From: Adlercreutzia sp. ZJ473
GTDB taxonomy: Bacteria; Actinomycetota; Coriobacteriia; Coriobacteriales; Eggerthellaceae
Direction: 5' to 3'
Assembly (NCBI RefSeq): GCF_013185065.1
Contig: NZ_JAAVTO010000006.1
Span: 1 to 64,000, forward strand
Length of the DNA stretch: 64,000 bases
Shown: positions 32,690 to 43,138 of the stretch, piece after piece
Layout: each line of letters starts with the position of its first letter
Numbering within the stretch: the stretch's first letter is position 1
Program-made: the position numbers and the translations under genes
Notes under the pieces: generated by a model
Databases searched by the model: none
What the model was told of the DNA's origin: nothing
What the model saw: the letters and a program-made list of their open reading frames with translations, nothing else

Positions 32690-33853
32690 CTAGAACACCG
32701 AATAGGGTATGCACCCGCCTGCGATGAGCAGGATGGACGCGGTGATGGACGCCAGGAAGATGGAGTCGCAGCGGTCGAGCAGGCCCCCGTGCCCCGGCAT
32801 GATGGTCCCCGAGTCCTTGAACCCCGAGTTGCGCTTGATGCGGCTCTCGGCCAGGTCGCCCAGCACCTCCATGAGCCCGCAGACCAGGCCGAACACCACG
32901 GCCATGGGAATGGGCATGGCGATGCCCGGCACGAGCGACAGCACGCACCAGAACGCCACCGAGCCGACCAGGCCCGCGATGAACCCCTCCCAGCTCTTCT
33001 TCGGGCTGGTGCGCGGCGCCAGCTTGTGCTTGCCGATCTTGCTGCCCACCAGGTAGGCGAACGCGTCGTTGGCCCACACGCTCACGAACAGCAGCAGCAC
33101 CGCCACGCCGCCCCACGGGTCGCCGAGCGCCTGGCGCACGATGACCAGCCCGCACAGCAGAAGGCCCGTGTACGCCGCGCCGAAGAAGCTCACGCCCACG
33201 TCGGGGATGCGCGCGCGCAGCCAGAACACGTACCAGACCAGAAGCGCCAGAAGCAGCCCGAGGCTCACGATCAAGGCGCCCGCAAGCCCGTAGAAGTACA
33301 CGCTCGGCGGGTAGAGCACCGCCGCGATGATGCCGAGCATCTCGTTGGGCAGCTTCGCGTCGGAGCGCAGCATGTAGTAGAACTCGCCCGCGCAGATGCC
33401 GGCCATCACCATGAGCATGCACAGCATGGGCAAGTCGCCTGCCAGCACGCAGGCCACGGTGACGACCGTGTACACCGCGCCCGTCCGGAAGCGCACCTGG
33501 AAGCCCGAGGGGTTCTTCAGCTTCTCGGGCGTCTTGTCGAGCGCGGCCGCCTTGATCTTCTGGCGCTTCTCGGCGCGGTGCCCCTTGCGCTCGAGCAGCT
33601 CGGCGCGCTCCTCCGGCGTCATGCCGTAGCGCCAGGGCGGGCCGTCGGGGACGGCGCTGGCAGCGTCGGAGGGCAAGGCCTGCGAGGATGCGTCCTCGTC
33701 GAGCTCGACCAGGTCCTTCGTGGTCGGGCGCGTGCTGAAGGGCGGCAGGTCGGACGACGCCTGCGCGCGCAGGCACGCCGTGCGCGTGCGCAGGCGGGCG
33801 CGCGCCTCCCGCTGCTTCTCGGTGAGCTGGCCTTTCGCCTCAGGATCCCTCAC
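32690..33853 (-). CDS. cdsA: Phosphatidate cytidylyltransferase
   Basis: CdsA makes CDP-diacylglycerol for phospholipid synthesis. The 387-residue protein has a charged N-terminal extension of about 125 residues (Arg/Glu/Lys-rich, cytoplasmic), then multiple membrane helices and the family signature near the C-terminus: SRIKRNSGFKDSGTIMPGHG followed by GLLDRCDSIF. The long extension is unusual; most CdsA proteins are about 270-310 residues. The start is GTG 33853, overlapping the uppS TGA as GTGA, with GGGGGAG before it; the frame open to 34222 only shadows uppS. Confidence 0.94.
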   Translation of the reverse strand: MRDPEAKGQLTEKQREARARLRTRTACLRAQASSDLPPFSTRPTTKDLVELDEDASSQALPSDAASAVPDGPPWRYGMTPEERAELLERKGHRAEKRQKIKAAALDKTPEKLKNPSGFQVRFRTGAVYTVVTVACVLAGDLPMLCMLMVMAGICAGEFYYMLRSDAKLPNEMLGIIAAVLYPPSVYFYGLAGALIVSLGLLLALLVWYVFWLRARIPDVGVSFFGAAYTGLLLCGLVIVRQALGDPWGGVAVLLLFVSVWANDAFAYLVGSKIGKHKLAPRTSPKKSWEGFIAGLVGSVAFWCVLSLVPGIAMPIPMAVVFGLVCGLMEVLGDLAESRIKRNSGFKDSGTIMPGHGGLLDRCDSIFLASITASILLIAGGCIPYSVF

Positions 33854-34629
33854 TTGACTCCCCCGAAGCGACGGTCGCGCCGCTGGTACTCCAACAGGCA
33901 GCGCAGAAGCTCGTAGCGGTCGAAGTCGGGCCACAGCACGTCGGTGCACACGAACTCGGAGTACGCGATCTGCCACAGCAGGAAGTTCGACACGCGCATC
34001 TCGCCCGACGTGCGGATGAGCAGCTCGGGGTCGGGGATGCCGGCGGTGTAGAGGCCGCGCTCGAACAGCTCCTCGGTGATGGCGGGCACCTCGCCCGTCT
34101 CGCGCGCCACCTCCACGGCATGCTGGGCGCACGCCTGCGCGGCATGCAGCATCTCCTGGCGCGATCCGTAGTTCACGGCCACCACGAGCGTCATGCCGTC
34201 GTTGCCCTTTGTCTTCTCCCACGCCTCGTCGAACGCCGCGCGCGTCTCGTCGGGCAGCGCCGACGCGTCGCCGATGGTCATCACGCGCACGTGCTCCTCA
34301 TGCAGGCCGTCGACCTCGGCGAGCATGGTCTTGGCGAACAGGTCCATGAGGCCGATGACCTCGTCTTGGGGCCGCCTCCAGTTCTCCGTGGAGAACGAGT
34401 AGATGGTGAGATAGCGAACTCCCAGGTCAGATGCGCAGCGAATCGTCTCGCGCACCGCCTCGATGCCCGCCTTGTGCCCGCGCAGGCGATTGAGCGCGCG
34501 CTTCTTCGCCCAGCGCCCGTTGCCGTCCATGATGACGGCGACGTGCTCGGGGATGTTCGCGCAGTCGAGCGCCGTCGGGTCAAGCCCGGCAGGCGGGTTG
34601 GGGAATATGTAGTCAAGCGTCCTGTTCAC
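33850..34629 (-). CDS. uppS: Undecaprenyl diphosphate synthase (cis-prenyltransferase)
   Basis: UppS condenses isopentenyl diphosphate into the undecaprenyl carrier used for peptidoglycan. The 259-residue protein has HVAVIMDGNGRWAKKR (catalytic Asp and Asn), GHKAGIEAVRE, YLTIYSFSTENWRRP and the C-terminal DPELLIRTSGEMRVSNFLLW with YSEFVCTDVLWPDFD. GTG start at 34629. It overlaps cdsA by 4 bp and so is coupled to lipid synthesis. Confidence 0.96.
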   Translation of the reverse strand: MNRTLDYIFPNPPAGLDPTALDCANIPEHVAVIMDGNGRWAKKRALNRLRGHKAGIEAVRETIRCASDLGVRYLTIYSFSTENWRRPQDEVIGLMDLFAKTMLAEVDGLHEEHVRVMTIGDASALPDETRAAFDEAWEKTKGNDGMTLVVAVNYGSRQEMLHAAQACAQHAVEVARETGEVPAITEELFERGLYTAGIPDPELLIRTSGEMRVSNFLLWQIAYSEFVCTDVLWPDFDRYELLRCLLEYQRRDRRFGGVK

Positions 34630-34711
34630 AGCACCATCACCACCTCAAGGTGTCAGAGGGGACGAGATCCCGGCCTGCCGCTGCGAAGAGACAGCAGGCA
34701 GAGAGACCCTG

Positions 34712-34732
34712 GTCGTTCGCAACGTCAGCGAG
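34712..34732. repeat. 21-bp dispersed repeat copy between frr and uppS
   Basis: The 21 bp at 34712-34732 (GTCGTTCGCAACGTCAGCG then AG) recur at 39167-39187 with one C/T change. Both copies lie just after the 3' end of a minus-strand gene. A short hairpin (GCCTGC with GCAGGC) sits just left of this copy, near 34672-34699. Confidence 0.65.
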
Positions 34733-34749
34733 AAGCGCTCCGAAGCCCC

Positions 34750-35313
34750 TTAGATCTCCATGACCTCGGCTTCCTTCTTCTTCAGCAAGGCGTCGACCTC
34801 GGCGACGAACTTGTCGGTGGTCTTCTGCACCTCGACCTCGGCGCGCTTGGCCTCGTCCTCGGGCAGGTTGTCGTTCTTCTGCGCCTTGTCGATGGCGGTG
34901 TTCGCGTCGCGGCGGGCGTTGCGCACGGCCACGCGCGCCTCCTCCGCGAAGGTGCGGCACTGCTTGACCAGCTCGCGGCGACGCTCCTCGGTGAGCGCCG
35001 GGAAGGGCAGGCGGATGACCGAGCCGTCGTTGTTGGGGGTCACGCCCAGGTCGCTCTCGAGGATGGCGTGCTCGATGGCGCGCAGCATCGACTTGTCCCA
35101 CGGCTCGACCACCAGCAGGTGCGCCTCGGGCGTCTTGACGCCGGCCATCTGGTTGATGGGCGTGGGCACGCCGTAGTAGTCAACCTTGATGCGGTCGAGC
35201 AAAAGGGCGCTCGCGCGGCCCGTGCGGACGGAGGCGAAGTTGTCGCCCAGCGCGTCGATCGCCTTCTCCATGCGCTCCTCAACTTGAAGCATGATCTCGT
35301 CAATGTCGGCCAT
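34750..35313 (-). CDS. frr: Ribosome recycling factor
   Basis: RRF, with EF-G, splits ribosomes after termination. The 187-residue protein (usual 185) has the typical three-helix bundle and small beta domain: FASVRTGRASALLLDRIKVD, YYGVPTPINQMA, IRLPFPALTEERRRELVKQ and a Lys/Glu-rich C-terminal helix. ATG 35313 is chosen over upstream codons for its AAGGTGG and the family start MADIDEIML. Confidence 0.97.
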   Translation of the reverse strand: MADIDEIMLQVEERMEKAIDALGDNFASVRTGRASALLLDRIKVDYYGVPTPINQMAGVKTPEAHLLVVEPWDKSMLRAIEHAILESDLGVTPNNDGSVIRLPFPALTEERRRELVKQCRTFAEEARVAVRNARRDANTAIDKAQKNDNLPEDEAKRAEVEVQKTTDKFVAEVDALLKKKEAEVMEI

Positions 35314-35392
35314 GATGCCACCTTCCCCTGTTCTCCAAAGGGCGCGCCGCACCTCTCGGTCCGCGGCGCGCATGCTGTCAGTCAGATGTCGG

Positions 35393-36253
<861 letters not shown>

Positions 36254-36377
36254 CCGGAAAGGCGCGAAGATGAGGCGTCGGCGCGAAGCTGGCGTCGCAG
36301 GGCGCCAAGGTCCAGCGAGGTCAGGCCCCGCGCGGGGCGCTTCGGACGCCCGCGGCCGCAGGGCAGGGCGTCAGCCC

Positions 36378-37724
36378 CTACCGCACCTCGGAGAGGTCCT
36401 TGTTCGCGTGCTCGTGCGAGGCGATCATGGCCACCAGCGCGATCACCGCGATGAACACCATGTAGAACGCGGGCGCGATGTCGCTGCCCGTCACCGAGAT
36501 CAGCCAGAACGAGATGTAGGACGCCGAGCCGCCGAAGATGGCGTTGGCCAGGTTGAAGCTCAGCGCGAAGCCCGAGTAGCGCACCTCGGTGGGGAACGTC
36601 TCGGTGAGGTAGCTCGCCAGCGTGCCGTCGTTGATGGTGAGGATGAGGCACATCAGGAGCTCCACCACCAGGATGACCATGAAGTCGAGCGTGCCGAGCA
36701 GCATGAACGCCGGGATGGTGCACACGATGAAGCCCACGCACGCGATGATGAGCATCTTCTTGCGGCCGAAGCGGTCGGACACGCGCCCCGACAGGAAGAT
36801 GAACGCGATGTAGACCACCAGCACGATGGTGGTGATGGTCGACGCCGCGCTCGCGTCGTAGCTGAGCGTAGTCTCCAGGTAGTTCGGCAGGTAGGTGAGC
36901 ACGGCGTAGAAGCCCACGGCGTTCAGGACGCAGGCGCCGAACGAGATGACGAGCACCTTGAAGTGCTTGGTGAACAGCGTGCGGATGGGCTGCTTCTCAG
37001 GCGGGTTGCCCGTGTACTCGAGCTTGCGCTGCATCTCCGCGTACACCGGCGAGTCCTCCAGGTGCGTGCGGATGTAGTGCGTGATGTAGCCGAGGGGCAG
37101 CGCCAGCAGAAACGGGATGCGCCAGCCCCACTCGATCACGAACGACGAGGTGGCGCCCCAGGCGTTGAACATGAACGTGGCGAACATCGAGCCGATGAGC
37201 AGGCCCGCCGCCGTGGAGGCCGGCACCATGGAGCAGTAGAAGCCGCGGTGGTTCTTCGGCGCGTACTCGGCGATGAACGTGGCCGCGCCGGCGTACTCGC
37301 CCGAGGCCGAGAAGCTCTGCAGCATGCGCAGCAGCAGGAGCAGAAGCGGCGCGCCGACGCCGAGCACGGCGTAGCCCGGCAGGCAGCCGATGAGGAACGT
37401 CGCGCCGCTCATGAGCAGGATCGAGATGGACAGCGCCCACTTGCGCCCCTTCTTGTCGCCCATGTTGCCCCAGAATATGGCGCCGACGGGGCGCACCAGG
37501 AACGACAGCGCGAACACGCCGAACGTGCTCATGACGGCGACGGTCTTGTCCGCGTCGGGGAAGAACACCAACGCTATGACCGTCGCGAGGTACGAGTAGC
37601 TCGCGTAGTCGAACCATTCGATAAAGTTTCCCAAGAACGAGGAGAAGACCACCTTCTTGAGGGTCTTCTGCTGTTCGTCGGCAGTGTAGGCCGCCGATGG
37701 GGCAGCCTTGGTGCTCTCGCTCAT
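36378..37724 (-). CDS. MFS metabolite:H+ symporter
   Basis: A 448-residue, 12-helix major facilitator of the metabolite:H+ symport group (ProP/KgtP/ShiA relatives). VVFSSFLGNFIEWFDYASYSY is the hallmark first helix; GDKKGRKWAL and SDRFGRKKM are the cytoplasmic 2-3 and 8-9 loop motifs; SASGEYAGAATFIAEYAP and a second FPTEVRYSGFALSFN are family blocks. Members import small acids, betaine or quaternary compounds with protons. The substrate here is unknown. It lies downstream of the amidinotransferase/EamA genes on the same strand but after a 330-bp gap. Confidence 0.9.
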   Translation of the reverse strand: MSESTKAAPSAAYTADEQQKTLKKVVFSSFLGNFIEWFDYASYSYLATVIALVFFPDADKTVAVMSTFGVFALSFLVRPVGAIFWGNMGDKKGRKWALSISILLMSGATFLIGCLPGYAVLGVGAPLLLLLLRMLQSFSASGEYAGAATFIAEYAPKNHRGFYCSMVPASTAAGLLIGSMFATFMFNAWGATSSFVIEWGWRIPFLLALPLGYITHYIRTHLEDSPVYAEMQRKLEYTGNPPEKQPIRTLFTKHFKVLVISFGACVLNAVGFYAVLTYLPNYLETTLSYDASAASTITTIVLVVYIAFIFLSGRVSDRFGRKKMLIIACVGFIVCTIPAFMLLGTLDFMVILVVELLMCLILTINDGTLASYLTETFPTEVRYSGFALSFNLANAIFGGSASYISFWLISVTGSDIAPAFYMVFIAVIALVAMIASHEHANKDLSEVR

Positions 37725-38060
37725 GAACCGCTTCCCTTCCCTGTTGCCTCACGGCGCGCGCAAGCGGCCGCGTCTCGCGGCGCGCCCCTCGCACCATCTC
37801 GAGCTTTGGCAAGGGAAAGTCAACCAACCAGTCTACGAATCGCTGGATCCCGCAAGCTGAAGACTCAGCCCAATGCACGACGAACCTTCTGCCGTGCTCA
37901 CACCGATCTGCTGACTACCTGTTAGCCCGCCCCCTGCGCGTACTCTTCCACGAGGATACCCTACCATACCCGCCTTTCAACGGCGCTTTACACTCCCCTA
38001 ATGGGAAAAATGCGGGGGGTATGGCAGGTCAGCGGCGCTTCGCGGCGGGTCAGCGGCGGG
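37725..38060. other. Gene-free 336-bp region with 11-bp repeats at its right end
   Basis: No gene. Three direct copies of GCGGCGGGTCA (38042-38052, 38053-38063, 38064-38073, last base differing) straddle the stop codon of the EamA gene, so its last codons lie in the repeat. No convincing promoter for the MFS gene was found. Confidence 0.5.
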
Positions 38061-39077
38061 TCAGCGGCGGGTCGCGGAGCTGCGCAGCGCCTGGATGGCG
38101 GGCAGCGCGCCGCCGACCAGGATGAGCGCGCCGCCGATCACGGTGCCCGCCGTCATGGCCTCGTGGAACACGAGCACGCTGGCCAGAAGCGACACGACGC
38201 ACTCCCAGTACGAGATGGTGGAGTACTCCACGGCCGGCAGGTTGCGCCCCGCCACGAGCAGGAGCCCGAGGCCCACCGGCCCGCATATGATCCAGAGCGC
38301 CAGGGCAAATCCCCAGTTCGCAGGCGCCATCGCCACCTCGCCGAGAGGCCACGTCCCGCACATGGCGCACGCGACGGCGAGCGACCCCGCCGTCGCGAAC
38401 AGGAAGTTCCACACGCCGCGCACCGTGGAGTCGCAGTCCTTGCGGTAGCCGTTGAAGAACAGCGACAGCCCGTAGAACACGCCCGACAGAAGGCCGAGCG
38501 CGTCGCCGAGCCCCTTCTGCGGGAACTCCGGCGTGGAGGCGGCCAGGGCAAGGCCCACGTTCACGCCGCCCGGGCCCACCGAGACGACGCCCGAGGTGAG
38601 CAGCATGCCCGCGAACACCGCGCAGAGGCACAGCCCCTGGAAGCGGCTGATGGGCTCCTTGCGGAACGCGCGCGCGAGCAGCGTGCAGAACAGCGGTCCC
38701 GTGTAGATGAGGAACACCGCGTTGGCGAGCGAGGTGAGCAGCGCGCTCACCAGGTAGAATGCAAACGACACGCCCACGGAGAGCCCGCCGAGCACGATGG
38801 CGGGCGAGATCCGCGTGCGGCGGAAGAGGGCTGTCTTGCGCGTGAGCACGAGCAGGATGGCGAAGAGCAGAAGCCCCATGCCCATGCGGCCGACCGTCAT
38901 GAACGCGCCGATGGACTCGCCCGCCACGAGCTCGCTGCCGAAGAAGTCGACGCGCGTGGCGCCGCGGTTGAGCAGCCCCGACAGGCCCATGCCCGTCGTC
39001 GCCGCGAGCAGCGCGACGACGCCGCGCCGCTTGTCCATCTGAAAGTCGCCCCCGCCCTTGTCGCCGTCGCCGCCCAC
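38061..39077 (-). CDS. EamA-family (drug/metabolite) transporter
   Basis: A protein of about 338 residues with ten predicted helices in two EamA repeats (VVALLAATTGMGLSGLLNRG at the first helix; YWECVVSLLASVLVFHEAMT before the last). Family members export amino acids, metabolites or drugs. GTG 39077 is chosen because AAGGGAAGGGG precedes it; an ATG at 39038 (MDKRRGVVALL) would start directly at the first helix. A strong U-tailed hairpin (39100-39136) ends 22 bp upstream, so expression may depend on read-through. The export substrate could be linked to the adjoining amidinotransferase. Confidence 0.86.
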   Translation of the reverse strand: MGGDGDKGGGDFQMDKRRGVVALLAATTGMGLSGLLNRGATRVDFFGSELVAGESIGAFMTVGRMGMGLLLFAILLVLTRKTALFRRTRISPAIVLGGLSVGVSFAFYLVSALLTSLANAVFLIYTGPLFCTLLARAFRKEPISRFQGLCLCAVFAGMLLTSGVVSVGPGGVNVGLALAASTPEFPQKGLGDALGLLSGVFYGLSLFFNGYRKDCDSTVRGVWNFLFATAGSLAVACAMCGTWPLGEVAMAPANWGFALALWIICGPVGLGLLLVAGRNLPAVEYSTISYWECVVSLLASVLVFHEAMTAGTVIGGALILVGGALPAIQALRSSATRR

Positions 39078-39099
39078 GAAGCCCCTTCCCTTCTTCAAC

Positions 39100-39136
39100 A
39101 AAAAAATCTGGCACGCAGCGCAGCCACGTGCCAGAT
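39100..39136 (-). terminator. Strong intrinsic terminator or attenuator directly before the EamA gene
   Basis: A perfect 10-bp stem, ATCTGGCACG/CGTGCCAGAT (39106-39115 with 39127-39136), 11-nt loop, is followed on the minus strand by seven U (A run 39100-39106). It ends only about 8 bp before the EamA ribosome-binding site, a position typical of attenuation rather than simple termination. Confidence 0.85.
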
Positions 39137-39166
39137 CATCATAGCAAACCCACGGCAAACCCGCCT

Positions 39167-39281
39167 GTCGTTCGTAACGTCAGCGAGGGTTCCTGCGGTG
39201 CCTGGAATAGCCCCGCCTTGGGGCCAAGTGGGTTTCGCCCACGCCGCGCCCCAAACAAGGGGCTAGGTCAGGTGCCGCAGG
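39167..39281. repeat. Dispersed 21-bp repeat joined to a four-stem structured element
   Basis: 39167-39187 is a copy of the repeat at 34712-34732. Immediately to the right, four coaxial stems nest: 39192-39204 with 39269-39281 (13 bp, two G.U), 39208-39214 with 39259-39265 (7 bp), 39218-39224 with 39248-39254 (7 bp) and 39228-39232 with 39238-39242 (5 bp, 5-nt loop). It lies in the 3' region of the amidinotransferase gene. No known RNA family is recognised. Confidence 0.6.
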
Positions 39282-39300
39282 AAGCCGCAGCGTCGAGCGG

Positions 39301-39327
39301 TCCGCCCGCTCCGTCAGGACGGGCGGA
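39301..39327 (-). terminator. Hairpin after the amidinotransferase gene
   Basis: TCCGCCCG (39301-39308) pairs with CGGGCGGA (39320-39327), 7 bp past the stop. No U run. Confidence 0.6.
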
Positions 39328-39333
39328 ACGAAA

Positions 39334-40482
39334 TTAGTCGTTCCACATCTCCGGACGCACGAGCGTGCAGTCCTTGACGCGGTTCGGGAAGTAGTCCTCG
39401 CAGCCGCCCTCGCGGTAGACGTCAGCGGTGCAGCAGTGCAGGCCGCCGCCGAACGGGTAGGCGTCGCGCAGGTCGCAGGGGATGACGTTCATGCCGAGCT
39501 TGTCCATCTGCTCCATCTGGTAGACCTCGGAAGCCTCCACGACGACCGTCTTCGGGTCGAGGACCAGGCAGTTCATGGACAGCCACACGGAGCTGTAGCA
39601 GAGCTCGGGCGGCTCGGTGTGAGCCGGCTTGGCCGCCTCGACGATCTGCCAGTCGTTCGCCTCGAAGATGGCGCGCTGCTCCTCGGGCAGCGGGCGCACC
39701 GGGTTGTTGATGATCAGGCCCGGGCGCAGCGGCACGAAGGTGGCGTCGATGTGGATGGGGTACGGGTCGCCGGGGAAGTTCACGGCGTGGATGCGCAGCT
39801 CGGGATGGTAGCGCTGCATCCAGTCCATGGCGGCGCGGTTGGTGGTCAGGCCGTGCTGGACGAAGATGTCCTTGCCCATGCGCATCCAGTCGGCGGCGTC
39901 CCACATCGGCTCGACCTCGGTGGTCACGAAGTCCTTGTTGGCGGTGCGCACCAGGCGCTCCTCGAGCGTGATGGACTCGTCGTAGTAGTTGTGCTTGTAG
40001 GACTTGTCAGTCAGACGAGGACGCGGGGCCTGGGTCCACTTGAACTCGGGATCCTCCTCGAAGTACTTCTCCATCAGCGGCCAGTACGCCAGGTACTCGA
40101 AGTAGCGGCAGCGGAAGGACTGCGCGGCAGCCATGATCTCGTTGCCGATGGTGAGCAGCACGTCACGCGGCGGCATGCAGCCCATCATGGAGTCGTTCGT
40201 GAAGTCAGGCGTGGCGATCTTCTGGTTCCACTGCAGAGGCGTCGGGCGGTCGACCTTGACGCCGCGGTCCTCGAGGATCTTCACCAGGCGGTCGAGAGCC
40301 TCGTTGCCCTTCTCCACCGTGCGCAGCGGGCGCAGGCCCCACATGCCACGCATGTCGGAGTCGACCGGAACCTTCTCGGAAGTCGCGGGCTCCTCGGGCG
40401 GGATCATGCCGTTGTCGCAACGGCCGACGATCACGTGCTTCAGCGGATCCCAGTCATTCCAGGAATTAACGATTTTCGCCAT
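39334..40482 (-). CDS. Glycine/inosamine amidinotransferase-like enzyme
   Basis: A 382-residue member of the amidinotransferase (AGAT/StrB) branch of the guanidino-modifying superfamily. It transfers the amidino group of arginine to an amine such as glycine. Catalytic signatures are MGKDIFVQHG, FPGDPYPIHIDATFVPLRPG (Asp and His) and GGGLHCCTADVYREGG, whose first Cys (C350) matches the nucleophile in the AGAT motif GGGFHCWTCD. It is not an arginine deiminase by overall pattern (EPMWDAADWMRMG, ELCYSSVWLSMNCLVLDP). AAGGAGA precedes ATG 40482. Upstream are ABC importer genes for a polar amino acid, downstream two exporter-type genes. The acceptor substrate is unknown. Confidence 0.88.
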   Translation of the reverse strand: MAKIVNSWNDWDPLKHVIVGRCDNGMIPPEEPATSEKVPVDSDMRGMWGLRPLRTVEKGNEALDRLVKILEDRGVKVDRPTPLQWNQKIATPDFTNDSMMGCMPPRDVLLTIGNEIMAAAQSFRCRYFEYLAYWPLMEKYFEEDPEFKWTQAPRPRLTDKSYKHNYYDESITLEERLVRTANKDFVTTEVEPMWDAADWMRMGKDIFVQHGLTTNRAAMDWMQRYHPELRIHAVNFPGDPYPIHIDATFVPLRPGLIINNPVRPLPEEQRAIFEANDWQIVEAAKPAHTEPPELCYSSVWLSMNCLVLDPKTVVVEASEVYQMEQMDKLGMNVIPCDLRDAYPFGGGLHCCTADVYREGGCEDYFPNRVKDCTLVRPEMWND

Positions 40483-40614
40483 GAAAATCTCCTTTCGTTT
40501 TACTAGCCTCCGTCGTTATACCACCTTTTGCCGAAGAGTGCATTAACAAACCGCCACGTCACAGGGAAAAAGCGGCCGGCTGGGAGAGGAGGGAGGCAAG
40601 CATCGCGACGTGCT

Positions 40615-41463
<849 letters not shown>

Positions 41464-41473
41464 AACCGCTCCT

Positions 41474-43042
41474 CTACTTCGTGTTCTTCATGCCGAAGCC
41501 GTGATCGCCAACGCCGCCCAGGCCGTCGCCGGGCTCGTTCTTGAGCAGCGGCTGCGCGGTGAGCACGTCGGTCGCGAACCCCGTGACGCCCGCCGAGTCG
41601 GTGCCCGTCACGGCCGCGCCTGCGCCCACGTTCGCGCCCGCGGCGCCTGCGCCCTCCACGCCTGCCGCAGCGGGCGCGCCCTTCTTCCTGCGCTTCTTCG
41701 GCGCCGCCGTGCCCGCCAGGCGGCTCTCGAGCTTGCCGACCACCTTCGCGAGCGGCAGCGTGATGATCAGGTAGAAGCACGCGGCCACGATGTAGGGCGT
41801 GATGGAGCCCGTGGAGGCCACGATGGTCTTCGCGTACATGACCACCTCCATGACGCCCACGGCCGCCAGCATCGAGGTGTCCTTGTACAGCAGGATGAAC
41901 TCGCTGGTCATGGTGGGGATCACGCGGCGCACGGTCTGCGGGATGATGACGAACACCATGGTCTGCGCGCCGTTCATGCCGAGGCTGCGCGACGCCTCGA
42001 ACTGGCCCTTCGGGATGGACTGGATGCCGGCGCGAAAGATCTCGCACAGATACGCCGCCGAGTTCATCGACAGCACGATCACGCCGAGCGGGAACGACGG
42101 GATCTGCACGCCCGCCAGCGGCAGGCCGAAGAACGCGATGTAGATCTGCAGGAACAGCGGCGTGCCGCGGACGACGTTCACGTACGTGGTGGCGATGCCG
42201 CGCAGCACGCGCCACTTCGACATGCGCATGAGCGCCAGGACAAGGCCGATGGGGATGGCCACGGGAAACGCCACGGCCACGATGCCGATGGCCATGAGGA
42301 AGCCGTTGAACACCACGGGGATGCTCGACACGATGAGCGGCGGGTTGAAGAACAGGCGCAGGAACTTGTTGGAGTTCCACTGCTTCACCCAGTCCTGCTG
42401 CTCGAGGCTGCTCACCAGCTGGTCGAACGCGCTCTTGCCCGTCACCTGGATGGGCGCGATGTCGTCGATGGGCAGCGTGTCGCCCTCGGCGGTGGTGTAA
42501 GAGCCCGCAAGGCCCATGGCCCCGCCCTCCGCGGGGAAGAATACCTCATACACCTCGACGCGCACGTAGGAGCCGGGGGCCGTCGGCTCGGCGAACACGG
42601 CGCGAAGCGTGTTGCCGTCGGCGGAGAACTCGACGTCGGGGATGTCGCGCGTCATGAGGTTGTCGCCCGACAGCAGCATCACGCGCGCGTCGTCGAGGCC
42701 GAAGGTGGTCCCCTCGGGCATGGTGAGCTCAAGGGCGGTCAGCGACTCGCCGGGGGCAGCCTGGCCCTCCCAGGTGACGCGCGTCTCGGTGGCGCCGTAG
42801 ACCTCCGAGCCCGTGTCGCCGTTGGGGCGCGCGGTGCACTTGGCAGTGTCGAGCGCCAGCGCGTCGGCGGGCTGGGCGGCCTGCGCCAGCACGGCGCCGC
42901 ACAGAAGCGCGAGCGCCATGAGCACGCCGACGAAGAGGCGGCGGGCGGCGGCGAGGCGCGCGTCGCGCGGACATGCGGCGCGGGCCGTCACGCGCGAGGC
43001 GATGGCGTTGGAGCGACGGGCGAATGCGGTTGGATCAGTCAT
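41474..43042 (-). CDS. Polar amino-acid ABC permease with N-terminal exported domain
   Basis: A 522-residue protein in three parts. An N-terminal membrane segment ([21 protein letters not shown]) is followed by an approximately 180-residue extracytoplasmic beta-rich domain ([21 protein letters not shown]). Then comes a HisM/GlnP-type permease with the EAA loop [20 protein letters not shown], and an Ala/Gly-rich C-terminal tail. A fused exported domain on this permease type is unusual and may capture or check substrate next to the binding protein. Located between binding-protein and ATPase genes. Confidence 0.92.
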   Translation of the reverse strand: MTDPTAFARRSNAIASRVTARAACPRDARLAAARRLFVGVLMALALLCGAVLAQAAQPADALALDTAKCTARPNGDTGSEVYGATETRVTWEGQAAPGESLTALELTMPEGTTFGLDDARVMLLSGDNLMTRDIPDVEFSADGNTLRAVFAEPTAPGSYVRVEVYEVFFPAEGGAMGLAGSYTTAEGDTLPIDDIAPIQVTGKSAFDQLVSSLEQQDWVKQWNSNKFLRLFFNPPLIVSSIPVVFNGFLMAIGIVAVAFPVAIPIGLVLALMRMSKWRVLRGIATTYVNVVRGTPLFLQIYIAFFGLPLAGVQIPSFPLGVIVLSMNSAAYLCEIFRAGIQSIPKGQFEASRSLGMNGAQTMVFVIIPQTVRRVIPTMTSEFILLYKDTSMLAAVGVMEVVMYAKTIVASTGSITPYIVAACFYLIITLPLAKVVGKLESRLAGTAAPKKRRKKGAPAAAGVEGAGAAGANVGAGAAVTGTDSAGVTGFATDVLTAQPLLKNEPGDGLGGVGDHGFGMKNTK

Positions 43043-43076
43043 GACGGCTCCCCCGATCGGGTGTGAGAGAAAAGGA

Positions 43077-43109
43077 GGCCCTTCCCGCCCGACTCAGGAG
43101 GGAAGGGCC
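43077..43109 (-). terminator. Hairpin between binding-protein and permease genes
   Basis: GGCCCTTCCC (43077-43086) pairs with GGGAAGGGCC (43100-43109), 13-nt loop, followed on the minus strand by TCCTTTTCTCT. Such partial terminators commonly keep binding protein in excess over permease. Confidence 0.7.
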
Positions 43110-43138
43110 CTGAATTCCACGTGAGGAACTGCGGAGCG

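Noticed and set aside
39334-40482. Reading the amidinotransferase as an arginine or agmatine deiminase
   Set aside because: The Cys motif GGGLHCCTADV, the HIDATFVPLRPG block and overall length match the amidinotransferase branch better.
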